Shown: positions 25,131 through 36,400, counted from the stretch's first letter. The stretch: DNA of 64,000 nt from Linnemannia schmuckeri (GCA_029449235.1 JANATG010000006.1:2418001-2482000); one strand, 5' to 3'. Numbers and translations are program-made. Notes: generated by a model not told the origin, from the sequence alone.

Positions 25131-26134
25131 TAGTGTAGAGTAAGGAGAGACGGAGAAAGAGAGAGAAATAATACATAAAGGTACCTTCTACTTCTTCGCT
25201 CCTTATGTCTGCATATCCGTTGTGTAAAAGTGTCAACAATTAGCATCTGTTCTCGACCATCTAAGCAAAGCCCGTACCTAGAGCTCCAGATCAAGCTGCC
25301 CTTCCGACTTGCGCCGCCTCAAAAGTCGAAAGCTTGTACGTTGAGTCGACGAGCAGCCACAATCATCTGCATTCCTCCCACCCGCAACCTACTCACCGCA
25401 ACATCTCATTACCGCAATTTTGTTGTGTACATTAAGATGATACAATAAATCAAGATTGGTTCAGTTGTCTCAATAGCAACCACAAAATATGCCCGCGCAT
25501 GCATACCAATTCCATACTCCATATTGAATCGTCGTACATGATTAGCCACAGAACCTAATCATATCCTGTTAACATTTGCATAAAATGGTGCGGGCTGTCT
25601 TTTCACTGCTTCCGAACAAGCTCCAAATACACTGCCCTTTCTCCCCGGTGTAATGCCCCTCCGGAGGGTCTAACAGAAGAGAGGGGTGGTAATAAAATAA
25701 AGGCGAAGAAAACGCGACGGGTTAGAGCAAAGAGGATATCGGCGGAGGAGCGTAAGTAAGAAAAAGGCGTGTGAACGCGAGGAATGGTGGCGTAAGGAAG
25801 TGACGGAAGAAGGAAGGAGATGTATGATAGAAACGAAACAAGATGTTCGAAGACAAGACAAAATCAATGTCCTAAAGAATACAAAAGCACGCTTTTTTTT
25901 TATTGAAAGTTAAGTAGACAGAGCAAACTGCGGTAAAAGGTCTACTCCTCTGCTTTTTGGAATTATATTCACCATCGTTCTCGTCATCCTCAGCAAAGAG
26001 TTTTTAGACATTCTTCAGTCTGTCAATGAACTCAGCGTGCTCCCTAGGAAGTATCTCACCGAAATTGTTATCGCCAACATTGATCACGACCTGCTGCACA
26101 TTGGTGTCTTTTGGGAGCTGAAAGTGCTGGCAAC
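25131..26134. other. Intergenic region with decayed coding text
   Basis: Mostly featureless. About 25.67-25.87 kb is purine-rich on plus. At 25.98-26.12 kb the minus strand reads a protein-like stretch (NVQQVVINVGDNNFGEILP and HAEFIDRLKNV) that could be the lost C-terminal part of the minus-strand frame at 26135-26515, but it is out of frame with it. Confidence 0.45.
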
Positions 26135-26515
26135 TTAAAACTCTATTTGGTAGGTCTCATTTTTGTCCAGCCGGAAAATAGGTGCGAGCGGGACGGGTAT
26201 CTGTGTGCAATGCTTTAGAAGATAGTTAAGGACCCTTCGACCGATAGAGAGTGATACGGAAGCCATATTTTGCAGGTGTCGGAGAGAAAAGGTGAATATC
26301 TGCTTCTCTGGATCGATAACGCCAAGGCCTCCATGTTCCTTGGTGCGCAAAAGAAATCCCAAGCAAGGGCAGACTTGGATCGCATGATGAACTGTATTGC
26401 CGCTCAACGTATCCAGCGAGGTATTCTGTAAGTAAAGGTACACAGGATATAAACAATAACGAAGGAACGGCAGCCAATCATCTGGAATGCAAAAATACAT
26501 TGGCGGGTTTTCCAC
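26135..26515 (-). pseudogene. Gene fragment with PDDWLPF motif, minus strand
   Basis: An open frame of 126 codons starting near MYFCIPDDWLPFLRYCL and ending in NETYQIEF. Its first 22 codons are duplicated in inverted orientation immediately upstream (26518-26586, plus strand), where they read PDDWLPFIRYCLHPAYRYL. Most differences between the arms are synonymous or conservative, so both arms come from a coding sequence. Continuation text downstream is in another frame. I do not recognise the family. I call it a fragment because both ends look truncated. Confidence 0.45.
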
Positions 26516-26586
26516 AGCCGGATGATTGGCTACCGTTCATTCGTTATTGTTTACATCCCGCGTATCGTTACTTGCTGCAGCAAACC
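26420..26586. repeat. Inverted repeat with ~66-bp arms
   Basis: Arms 26420-26485 and 26518-26586, spacer 32 bp, imperfect (roughly three quarters of positions agree by eye). Central shared text is gatgattggct and cgttattgttta. The arms encode the same peptide in diverging directions, so this is a head-to-head duplicate of a gene start rather than a transposon terminus. Confidence 0.8.
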
Positions 26587-26763
26587 CCCATTCATTTTGG
26601 GTCTACATACAGAAAGTTTGGTCTTCCCTTGGGCTCAATCCAAATGGGCATGTGCTGTCAGGCCTGTAAGTTTTTTGTTCTGAACTACGTAAATAGATAT
26701 TATTTTGATAAACAACCCTCATGAAGAATTATCATATGTATTTTCGTTTCGATACTTAGATAG

Positions 26764-28030
26764 TTATTTAATAGCTACACCACGCCTCTTCAAGCCCTCC
26801 AAGTCTTTCTTGGCAAGCTCGTATCCTTGGTCGGCAGCCTTAGTATACCACTCTGCGGCCTTGATATAGTCTCGGGGAACACCTCGACCATCGTCATATA
26901 ACACTCCAACGCTGTGTTGAGAAATGACATTTCCTTGTTCGGCGGCCTTGGTACCAGGCCATGGCTTGTGCATAGTCCCGGGGAACACCGTGACCATGGT
27001 AGTAGAGGTCGCCGATGCTGTATTGAGCGATAGCATGGCCTTGCTCGGCAGCCCTGAGGTACCAATCCATAGCTGCTTGGTACTCCTGCGGAACATCCTT
27101 GCCATCCCTATACATGTCACCGAGAGCGACTTGAGCATTCTTGTCTCCATGACTTGCGCTGATACTCGTCTGGGCCAAGTCCATCTCTACGACTACATCT
27201 GTTGTCGTGATCTGTGGTCCTCGTAGCTGAAGTTTGTTGCCGTTGTTTGGGTGGCGAGTATCTGAAAGATCCTTGACGATTGGTGGTTCATCGTCCAACA
27301 TCGCTTACGGTCCTCGAGCAGATGGGAATGGAAGGGGTTTATCGATGTGAGAGTAGTTGTCCATCGCCGCCTCCTCATGGCCGTAGACTGGATCTCGTCG
27401 AACAGTGGAGATTACAGTAGAAGAGGCGCAGGATGAGGACGGAGCAGTGGACGTGGACGTAGTACTGGTTGTTGGGATGCCGTTCTGAGAGATTACCTCG
27501 ATCTTAATCGAGTCCCTGTCATCCTGCGGTGGTACTGACTGTAGTGCCAATTATTGGATGTGGGGAGAAGCGACTTCCCTGCTGACAGCTGGATCAAATA
27601 CCACCACATCCAAGACGGTGTTGGAAACGGCTGCGATCCTTCGAGGCTCAAGACTAGGAGTGGTATTTCTCATTGTCAATATAAACAGCACTCATAAGTA
27701 TGCTTGCTTTATCCATTTATCCCTTCCATCGCTCACGACATATCCCCGGCATTGAACGTGGCATCCTCTTATTCGCTATACATACATTATGTGATGTTTT
27801 CCTCTTAGAAACGGGACGACCCTTGTCTTGTGACGAACTTGTACTGCGTTATCAGACGCCTGGAGGATATCTTCCCAGAATATGAATTCCTTTTGAGTCT
27901 TGAGATCGGTTTGGGTGTCGACATAATATATCTCGTCAGGGTTTACAGGAGGAACAGAGCTTGGTGGAACGCCCTTGTTGACAGAACGAAATACCTGCAT
28001 TTATTCCTGAGGGATATCTCTCTGGATCAT
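26764..28030 (-). pseudogene. Decayed Sel1-repeat (HCP-like) gene, copy B
   Basis: Exon 1 28030-27786 (245 nt) and exon 2 27653-26764. Codon 10 is TAA where the intact copies have CAA, the same position as in copy A. Exon 2 has an in-frame TAA after HIQ (~27550) and another at ~27304 just before MLDDEPP. A two-base deletion near 26950 (ccttggtaccagg against ccttgaggtaccagg elsewhere) shifts the frame inside repeat 2; the text then resumes to GLKRRGVAIK. Three Sel1 repeats are present. The middle segment (residues ~100-180) is unlike the other copies, with a Ser/Thr-rich insert. A short intron beginning GTAAGCG at the second stop is conceivable, but paralogue text continues through it. Its 3' flank resembles that of copy A (aagatattattttgataaac against agatattattttgataaac). 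Confidence 0.82.
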
Positions 28031-28283
28031 TTTGGGGAGAAGGCGGCAGTAGATGGGTTTGCTGGAGGGAAGAGAAAGCAAAGTAGCTGTGGGTGGTCTG
28101 AGGGGATGAAGTGTTGGTGAAGTGAAAAGAAAGATGGGAAGACAAAAAATGAAGTGTATGAATGAAAGAGGGAGTGAAAGGGAAATGGAAATAGGGCAAG
28201 AGAAAGGGGACAAGTTTGAAAAGGGAGGGGAGAAATAGGATAAGCATAGCGAGAGGAAAGGACGTTGCACAGAAAGTGTGACA

Positions 28284-28393
28284 ATTGTCCCGACATGCAA
28301 TTGTCCCGCCGTATCACCATGGGAAAGGCGGTGTCAAAAGCAAGTATCAAGCAGAGTGCATGCACCTACGACGCTTTGATCCACTTTTTATAC
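28284..28393 (-). promoter_or_regulatory. Conserved upstream block of Sel1 copy B
   Basis: The plus strand reads tcccgacatgcaattgtccc, gccgtatcaccatgggaaag and gtcaaaagcaag, then acgctttgatccac and tttttatac. The last is a good TATA box (GTATAAAAA) on the gene's strand, ~360 bp before the start codon. Confidence 0.68.
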
Positions 28394-28702
28394 AGTCATG
28401 CGAACTGTCAACAAAAAGAAGGTAAGGATGGCGATGGATATATTTGAACAATGGGATGGTGAGGAAGAAGAGGAGGTAAATCATGAGCCATGTCCATACA
28501 GTCTGGATGTTTACTTTGTAGCTATTTACATGCCGGCCCAGGTATGACCACATAAAACAGCACTTTTGGGGATAACTCACATTACATATTGGTAGTTGGA
28601 TAAACAGCAATTTCAACGAGTTCATAATCGTAGGTTTGCCTAGTCTCGGTGCACATATTCATGTATTTTTTGTTCTTTCACTGCGGGTACTCTACGTCCC
28701 GT

Positions 28703-30582
28703 CTATGTAGCAAGTACCATCTTTTTCAAACTCTCCAAAGCTTTCTTGGCGTTCATATTTCCTTGACCGGCGGCCTTTGTGTACCATTCCACAGCCTTTG
28801 CATAGCTCCGTGGAACACCTCGCCCATATCTGTAAAGAAAGCCAATATTGAATTGAGAGCTGGCATGCCCTTGTTCGGCGGCCTTGAGGTACCAGTCCAT
28901 TGCTCGTGCACAGTCCTGGGGAACACCTCGCCCATAGCTGTAAAGAAAGCCAATATTGAATTGAGAGCTGGCATGCCCTTTTTCGGCGGCCTTGAGGTAC
29001 CATGCCATCGCTTGTGCATAGTCCTTGGGAACACCTCGACCGTGGTGGTAGAGAACGCCAATATTGTGCTGGGAAATGGCGTATCCTTGTTCCGAGGCCT
29101 TGAGGTACCAGACCATTGCTTGTGCATAGTCTTGGGGAACACCTCGACCATTGTCGTATAACACCCCAACGTTGTTTTGAGAAGTGACGTGTCCTTGTTC
29201 GGCGGCCTTGAGATACCAAATCATTGCTTGTACGTAGTCCTGGGGAACATCTCGAGCAATGTCGTAGACAAAACCTACGTTGCATTGAGAATCGGCATGC
29301 CCTTGTTCAGCGGCCTTGAGGTACCAGACCATCGCTTGTGTATAGTCCTGAGTAACACCGTGACCCTTGCCATATAACACCCCAACGTAGTGCTGAGAAT
29401 GGGAGTATCCTTGTTCGGCGGCCTTGAGAAGCCAGTCCATCGCTTGTGTGTAGTCCTGGGGAACACTTCGGCCAAGGTAATAGAGAACTCCGATGTTGTG
29501 TTGAGCGATAGTATGTCCTTGCTCGGCAGCTCTGAGGTACCAATCCATAGCTGATGAGTAGTCCTGTGGGACCCCGAATCCATGGTCGTAGAGACTACCT
29601 ACTCTCTGCTGGCCAGCTGCATCTCCTTGCTCAACAGCCTTGAGGTACCAATCCATAGCTGCTTGGTACTCCTGCGGAACATCCTTGCCATCCCTATACA
29701 TGTCACCGAGAGCGACTTGAGCATTCTTGTCTCCATGACTGGCGCTGATGATCGTCTGGGCCAAGTCCATCTGTACGACTACATCTGTTGTCGTGATCTG
29801 AGGTCCTCGCTGCTGGGGTCTGTTGTCGTTGTCTGGATGTGAGGGGGCTGGGAGATCCACGATGAGTGGTGTCTGCTCGTCCAACAGCGGTAGCCTTCTT
29901 CGAGTTGACGTGACAGGTGGCACCAGTTCCTGCCGCTGGATTTGGAGAGAAACGACCCTCTCGTCATCCACTGTCGTGGAGGGAGCAAATAATGTGGAAG
30001 GGGTAAAGATTGGGGATGTAATACCGGATGCGGGGGGTGCGTTCGGAGAAGAGGCAACTGCAACTCTTATCGTGTTCTCATAGGTCGGAGGCGGCACTGG
30101 GGGCGATTCCTGCTGGCGGTCCTGGCGAGAAGCAACCATCCTATCTGTCACTGGAATATCTACAATCACATCCAAGACAGTATTCGGCACAGCAGCAATT
30201 CTGCGAGGATCGAGGCTAAGGGTGCGTTTCATTGCCAAACGAAGAGAATATGAGTATGCGTATCGTCCTTCTTTTTCTGTGCTGCCATTCCCAACAAAAC
30301 ATTATGGGCAAAGGAAGTGGCTTCATTGCATACATACATCCTCAAGTCTTTTCCTTTCAAAAATGAGACAACCCTCGACTTGTGGCGAACTTGCACGGCA
30401 TGCTGGAATGCCTGGAGGATGTCGTCCCATAGCACAACCTCTTTCTGCGTCTCTGGATCGAGTTGAGTGTCAATATGGAATATCTCGTTGGGGTTGGCGA
30501 GAGGAACTAAGTTAGGTGGGAGGTTTATGTTGACAGCGCGCATTGCTTGGACTTGCTCTTGAGGGATGTCTGTTTGGATCAT
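28703..30582 (-). CDS. Sel1-repeat (HCP-like) protein, copy C, intact
   Basis: Exon 1 30582-30338 and exon 2 30215-28703 encode 585 residues; the donor is AT|GTATGT and the acceptor CTTAG. Residues 1-110 form a family-specific N-terminal region (VLWDDILQAFQHAVQVRHKS, then LDPRRIAAVPNTVLD across the splice). Residues ~115-240 are Pro/Ser-rich and variable. The C-terminal ~330 residues are nine 36-residue Sel1 (TPR-like) repeats of the form A-x-x-Q-x-N-x-G-x-L-Y-x-x-G-x-G-V-P-Q-D-Y-x-x-A-M-x-W-Y-x-K-A-A-E-Q-G. Such arrays build solenoids that bind other proteins, often as signalling adaptors. No signal peptide or membrane segment is seen. It lies tail to head with decayed copy B. The internal repeats make long antisense frames that I do not call. 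Confidence 0.88.
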
Positions 30583-30810
30583 TTTGGGAAGGTGACGGCG
30601 GATGGGTTTGTAAGAGAGAAGAGAAAGGATAATAGATGTGAGCGGTCAAAGGGGGCGAGTATCGACGAAGAAAAAAGAAAGAAAGGAGGAGCGTGGGAAC
30701 GAGGCAGACAAAGGGGGAGGAAGAGAAAGATGAGAGTGAGGGCGAGGGAAAAGGAAGAAAAAATGAGCAGACGGGAAAGAAGCACGGTTTCTGGAAAGTG
30801 AAATGATCCT

Positions 30811-30892
30811 GATAGGCAATTCGTCCGCCGTGTCAAAAGCAAACATTGGCTGCAATATTGGAAGCTTTACGCTTTGGTCCATATTTTATGCA
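30811..30892 (-). promoter_or_regulatory. Conserved upstream block of Sel1 copy C
   Basis: A shortened version: ggcaattcgtccgccgtgtc, tcaaaagcaaac, acgctttggtccat and tattttatg (TATA-like on the gene's strand). The accatgggaaaggc element found in B and D is missing. It lies ~230-310 bp before the start codon. Confidence 0.6.
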
Positions 30893-30941
30893 GCTGTGCA
30901 AAATGCTAGTAAAACACATGATGTAAACAAGATGGCGTTGC

Positions 30942-31265
30942 TGTTGTTGCAAAAAGAGGTGGTGGCTAGGCAGCGGTGGCGACGCCTTAGATTAGCAGCC
31001 ATATTCTTTAGTAGACATAGGATTAGTAGTGCATCAAGCCCTCTTGTCTGCTCTTTGTCAATTTTACACATCACTTCTTGGACGAGGGCAGTACTGACAA
31101 GAGTTTCGCTGGCGCGCTGCAGTGTATCGTTTCGTGTGATTCTTTAGGACACTATTATCACTACTCCCTATTATCAACCCCCCTTCAACCTACAACTCCT
31201 TCTCCCCGTACCAATTGAGGACTTAACAGCGGTCCTACAACTCTGGCCCTCGACCCTCTCCCTGA
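30942..31265 (+). repeat. Dispersed ~320-bp repeat, solo copy
   Basis: The same sequence occurs twice more in the window as an inverted pair (61038-61318 plus, 61377-61696 minus). It runs from ttgttgcaaaa through ggctaggcagcggtggcgac and tggacgag-gcagtact to ccctctccctga. Here it stands alone without obvious terminal repeats. It holds a short frame (ARQRWRRLRLAAIFF) that is intact in the other two copies but disturbed here. Confidence 0.88.
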
Positions 31266-31869
31266 GTAACACTGTGAACTCTGGTCAAAGAAGAAGGACA
31301 TGAATATATGGGGGAGTTGCGGTACTTGTTGCATGAAAGCGAGAGCCTGACCCAAGGACACGAACCCTTCGCTGCATGTCCCTAACCCCTTCTCCCACTT
31401 ATTCTTCCTTCATATTCTTTTTAACTTTCCCTCTTCCGCGCTCGCAATGTCTGGATGTGTTTTTTCCTTGTGTCTTCCAATCTATTCTACTTGTACACCC
31501 TTTTTGTTTTCTCTCCCGTCACTCCTTGCTTTTATGAGTGATCAGTGTCCATATCTCTTCCCTACTCTACCCCATCCTATCTGCTGACTTCAGCACTTTG
31601 TTCTTTGCCTTGCATTTTCTTTTGACTTTTTTTCCCGTTTGTATCACCACGCCTTTGCAGCTCCCACTTTCCTTGTACACCACCACCACGAGTCTTATGT
31701 CTTGCCTCTGTTAATTTGCTACCCTTTCCTAAATGAATAAAAAAAATCAGACAGAGCATGATACCCACAAAAGCAACAAAACCTCTCCATGAACGAGATT
31801 GTGTCTGAATAGGGAAACACAAAGTTGGGATTCTATTGTGAGTGTATTAAAAAACGTAGTGATTTCCTT
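31266..31869. other. Intergenic, pyrimidine-rich
   Basis: No gene seen. 31.51-31.83 kb resembles 14.50-14.85 kb. This is the 3' side of the minus-strand large protein gene. Confidence 0.5.
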
Positions 31870-34800
31870 CTAGGTAAAGATATGGTATCCATTGACCATA
31901 ATCATAACGTTCTGCCCACAAGCCTTTCCTCTAATAATCTCTTCGTACGCCAGGATAGTCTCTCCATCAAGCGTGCCATCATCATGGATCGCAATACTGC
32001 ACCGACTCTTCATCTGTCCAGCAGGGAGGGCCTCGACAAACCACTGATAGGTCTTGTGGATGATAGCATTCTTCTGTCGGACATCCAGCCGGGTGATCTT
32101 GCTGAAGTCCAGGTACTTTAGCATCTTTTCCCATTCGTCTGGCATCACCGTCAGGTCCATGATGTGAAGTTGCTTGATCGGTTGTGTGAGGACGATGGCT
32201 CCTGTTCCTGATAGCCCTGCAGCGGCGGCGGCGGCTGTGGCAGCGGCGGTGGAAGCTTCGATGGCTTGTTTGGATTTGGACCGGAGGATGCCTTCCATCC
32301 AGCGGCATTCGAAAAGACTCTGCTCCCAATCGCCCGAAATCGACAATTCATCCAGCAATGGCATTTCCATCGACTCGTCCATCCGAGAATCTAGAATCCT
32401 CAGCAGCAAATGGGTTCCCTTGCCCCAAACCGACAGGTGCGTCAATTTGGACCGGATCGCCATCAAAAAGTCGCCCCAGACCATCGCACACGCCATGTCA
32501 TCCATTGCTGTATCCTTGTTGCCGTTCTTGCCACTATTGTTACTGCTCCCGTTGGCGCCGCCATTGCTGTTATTGTTGGTCTTGTTGCCGCCGCTCCTGC
32601 TATTCTTGCTGCCGGGACCACCCTGTCTCCCAGTCCGTTTGCTCGCCTCCAACAACGCCTCCGCCTCAACCTCATGATCAGGCACAGACCGCTTTCCAAG
32701 CACAGACCCAGCAACCGTCAAGTCCTCAAAATTACTCCTCAAAATAATTTTCTTCAGATCCTCAATCACAGCAGGGTCCAACAGATGAACATCCATGACC
32801 GAGAACCTCTTCAACACCATGGGCCCCTTTTTGGGCCGCATCGACTTCTCCAACACTGCCGCATCACTCGGCTGAATCTGTTCCACCGACAGTGTCTCAA
32901 GGACCGAGGCGTACTTTTGGAACATCGACTGGACCTTATCGCCTTCAAAGCATGTGATTGCCACCCGCATCTTGGTCGGATCGTTCGGGTACTTCCACTC
33001 AAACGACGAAGGGGTCTTGTTCTTGTGCCGTTGCCGGACCTCAAACGATTTGATGGTCGGGTGGTTCGCCAACAAGGCCTTACACGACTCGTAGATCTGG
33101 CTCGGGTCGTCCTTAGTGATGTTCTCCAGATCCACCTCCCGCAAGTTCCTGTTAATTTTGATAATGTCCCGCAGCTTGGCTCGATCCGCTGCAAGCGAGA
33201 ATCCGATCCGGACCTTGGTCAGACACTTGAACCCGATGAAACGGTTGTCGGGCATTCCGTAACAATCGTACTTGATCTCGTCGCAGCCCAGGCGCTTCTC
33301 GAAGAACGTCCCCATGTCGCCGTTGATATAGTCCGTGTCCTCGACATCGCTACCGGGCTTGCCTGAATCGGGCGCCGCAAACTTGATCGTCACCTCCTTC
33401 CAGACAGACTCGATCGACAGACACAACTCCGAGAACCGGTGCAACCCCTTGGCCAGACCCCGCACCGTCTTGGCCGCCCGATCAATGTCCGTCACCTTCA
33501 CCGTGGCCTTGACACGTCCATCCTTAGCCGCCCTCGAAAAATACGCCAACCCGTCCATCGAAAGGCTCGCCTCCTTCAAAAAGTCGCGTTCGTGGTAGAT
33601 CGGGTACTCGGTCTCATCATCCCGCAGACGCTGGATCATCCTGAAAATGTCAATCTTGGGGTTCCGCAGTGCAGCCATTGCCAATTGGATATAGGGCGTT
33701 CCAAAGCCCAAAACGGAGCCGCTGTTGTGGGTACCGAGAGTGTTCTTGACCCGCACCAACACGCCCGCCGCCGTAAGTCGACCAAGTGACGCCGAAATCT
33801 CATCCATCTCCTCGGGCGCCAGATCCCAGTTCAGCATCAACCGAAACATTGGTGTTGTTGTCAGTCGTTCCGCCAGTTGAAAATACTCCCGCGTCCGCTG
33901 GATGTTGCTGAGTTCGGCACTGAAGACTCCTTGAACAGTATCGTACTTGCTCTTAGCTGATGCGGGGTTGTTAGAGAACTTGTTGGCGAGGACCCACTCC
34001 TTCTGCGGCGACATATCATACCAATGTGCCAGACACACCCATCGAGTATCGCCCGCCGTCGTCCTGTAAGGGTTCATCTCGTCATACTTCTCCCAGCGAT
34101 GTTGGACCAGCATGCCCTCGAACTTCCTTGATGCCTCCTTGTCTAGTGGCGCGATCGGCTTCAGACCATCCAGCGAGAACGCAGAGACCACGCTTTCTGG
34201 ATCCGAAAACGCCTCAGCCATGTACTTTTCACAGGACATGATCCCCTTGGACTCAAGATACTTGATTGCCAATGACAGCCGTTTCTGAGAATCTGGGCTA
34301 GCCTGCGCGGGAACCTTGAGGACATTGTCGATGTAGAGGCCGTATTTGAGGATTTCGAGAACTCCCATGACATACTCGCCTACAATCGGGATCATAAGGT
34401 CGATCTGTTGTTGGGAAAGACTCTCAGCGGCGGCCCGGCTATGGTGGTGCTCAATATAGTGCTCGTCGTCCTTGATGTTCCAGTGAGGGAACCAACGGTT
34501 CTCGAACCCGGGAATGTCGCCACAGTCGCAGATATAGAAAAAGTCAAACTTGGTGTCGCTGTAGATCTTGGCGTCGTAGTTGGGCACCGCCTGTGTTGTC
34601 GTGGTGACTCCTGTCTTGGTCGCCTTGGTCACTGTAACAGTCGGTCCTCGGATGATGGGGAGGAAACAAAAAAATCGCGAATGCCCAAGCTCAGACCAAG
34701 TGAATCGACTCTTGATCATATCCTTGACACGGTGCTCGACCAGATCCGCGACCAGGAGTGGTCCTATCCGTGGAGCGCGTTTGTGGGGGATGTCCCTCTG

Positions 34801-35966
34801 AGTCGACTCTGACATTAATGCTGAGGCGATCTCCTGAACTGCGACCAGGAGCGCCTTGGTGGTTCCTGTGGCTCCTGCTGCTGCGATCGCTGCCTCCGCC
34901 GCTGCTATCGCTGCTGCCGAAGGTCCTTGCACTGCTGTGGCAACTGCGTTCGACATCTCCTCACGAGTTGGTAATACAATGTCGCCTGTTGGTGTCTTGG
35001 CTTCCTGTGCTACCTTTGTCTCGACTGGTTGTGTTGTGGTGGCAGGTGTAGAAGGCTGAACTGAGATGCTCTGCTGCGGTAGCTCATTGTCGACTTGTAC
35101 TGGCTCCCCTTTCTCGTCGGTGTCGACCTCTTGGTGTTCATCATTATTCTCGTCCTCACCAAGTCCATCGTGATCATCGAAATCGTCCTCCAGGTCCTCT
35201 TCACGGTCAAGCAGGTCACCGTCGTCGCTCTCCTGCAGCAATGACCCTTCATCAGGCGTAGCTGCATCCTCTCCCACCAACTGGTTCGACGCAGCTTTTC
35301 CGTTCACCAACCGACCTCCCATTGTAGAATCACGACCGTTGGGCGTTAGTGCTGCTGCTGTTGCTTGTATAAAAGTCGTTGGTGTTTCAGCGCCGTTGGC
35401 CCTGTCATGGATAGGGGCTGCAGTGCTGGTGTAGGTGTTGTTGGCGGAGGTGGGGGTATGGTCCTTGTTTTTGATGGTCCTCCTGTATGTATTCTCCCCA
35501 TAGACAACATCCAGCACTATCCCAGGATGATACCGAATCCCATGTGGCTTCACACTATTATCATAAAAGAACACAATATAAAGAGCTTAGTTTTTCTGCA
35601 CACTTCCAACATACTACACCCTCTCATCATGACTACAACACAAGTATGACCCCGCGATCCATTCCACAAAAAAAACAGGACAACTTACCGGTAACACCGC
35701 TTGTCCCTCAACATGGGGATAAATACATTGTCGAACTGAACCCTAGTTGCCCCGGGGAAACAGTCGGTGATGTCGGTCCAGATCACGTAGAGTTCTCCCA
35801 GGGTCGGATGTTGGACCACCGGGATCCGGATGTTTCCTTTCTTCTCGCGCTCTGAACGGAAGGTTTGGAAGTATGTTTCATCTGTGGATGTTGAAGTTGA
35901 GGTGGTGAATGCACCGGTAGCAAGTGGTGATATTATGGTGGTAGTGGGTGGTTGTTCATTGGCCAT
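31870..35966 (-). CDS. Large protein of unknown family, copy B
   Basis: Exon 1 35966-35689 and exon 2 35554-31870 encode 1320 residues. It is the paralogue of the plus-strand gene at 9333-13175, with the same intron position and phase (after RCY, splitting Arg). The N-terminal module is almost identical (RIPVVQHPTLGELYVIWTD, then CFPGATRVQFDNVF). The region from residue ~110 to ~300 is a variable, acidic and Ala-rich linker. The core returns at HSRFFCFLPI and FFYICDCGDIPGFENRWFPH, and the C-terminal half shows the same leucine-spaced segments (INRNLREVDLENI, HPTIKSFEVRQRH). An Asn/Gly-rich insert (~residues 1085-1125) and an Ala run (TAAATAAAAAA, near 1225) are unique to this copy. No membrane segment or signal peptide is seen. 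I chose the ATG at 35966 because it follows a plausible leader and gives a length like copy A. Confidence 0.85.
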
Positions 35967-36174
35967 GAATGTCGTGTTGTTGATCTTGTCTGAATCTGTA
36001 TTGGCAGTCGGTTTGAGTTTCGAATAAATGGGTGTGAAAATAAAAAAACATACCGTTGGGCATGCAACGGGAGAAATAACCATGAAAGCCGAAGAGTCAC
36101 GTGTTTTATGCAGTTATTTTTAGGCGGCCGACTTGGTATCTGCAAGGACATGAGAAGGAGGTAATAGCTATCAG

Positions 36175-36400
36175 ACTTCACACTTCTTGGGGGAATTCAT
36201 AGGGTAACCAGCAGGACACTTGAAGACCTTGGAGAACTCGCGCGAGTTTTAAGTAACGCCGCTAATGCGCCACTTTTCGAACGAGTAGGGATCGCTATAG
36301 ATCATTAGCAGTCGGTTCTCGGGTGTGTTGAGACTGCACCACAGTCAGCCGTAGGATTGGAAAATAGTTGTTCGTGCGTGTTTTTCTCCGTTAACATTTT
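36175..36400 (-). pseudogene. Relic of an M13 peptidase C-terminal exon
   Basis: The minus strand reads HEQLF, then after a one-base shift YG-stop-LWCS, SFEKWRISGV, a stop, NSREFSKVFKCPAGYPMN and KKCEV-stop. This aligns over its whole length with exon 7 of the intact M13 genes (EQLFFISYGRLWC, KWRINGVAQNS, FKCKTGTPMNP, KKCEVW). Three in-frame stops replace expected Arg, Gln and Trp codons. No other M13 exons are visible upstream, so only the 3' end survives, immediately upstream of the large copy B gene. Confidence 0.82.

Noticed and set aside
27300..27310. A short intron starting GTAAGCG that would remove the second stop in Sel1 copy B
   Set aside because: Paralogue text continues directly across the stop, so splicing there would delete conserved residues; other disabling changes remain in any case.
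28649..29161. Long plus-strand open frame (170 codons) with internal repeats
   Set aside because: It is the antisense shadow of the Sel1 repeats of copy C; the 108-bp unit keeps the opposite strand open. The same applies to 41148-41654 and 41670-42149.
32410..33366. Plus-strand open frame of 318 codons
   Set aside because: Antisense to the giant copy B gene, whose minus-strand text is conserved with copy A. The plus frame has no paralogue counterpart.
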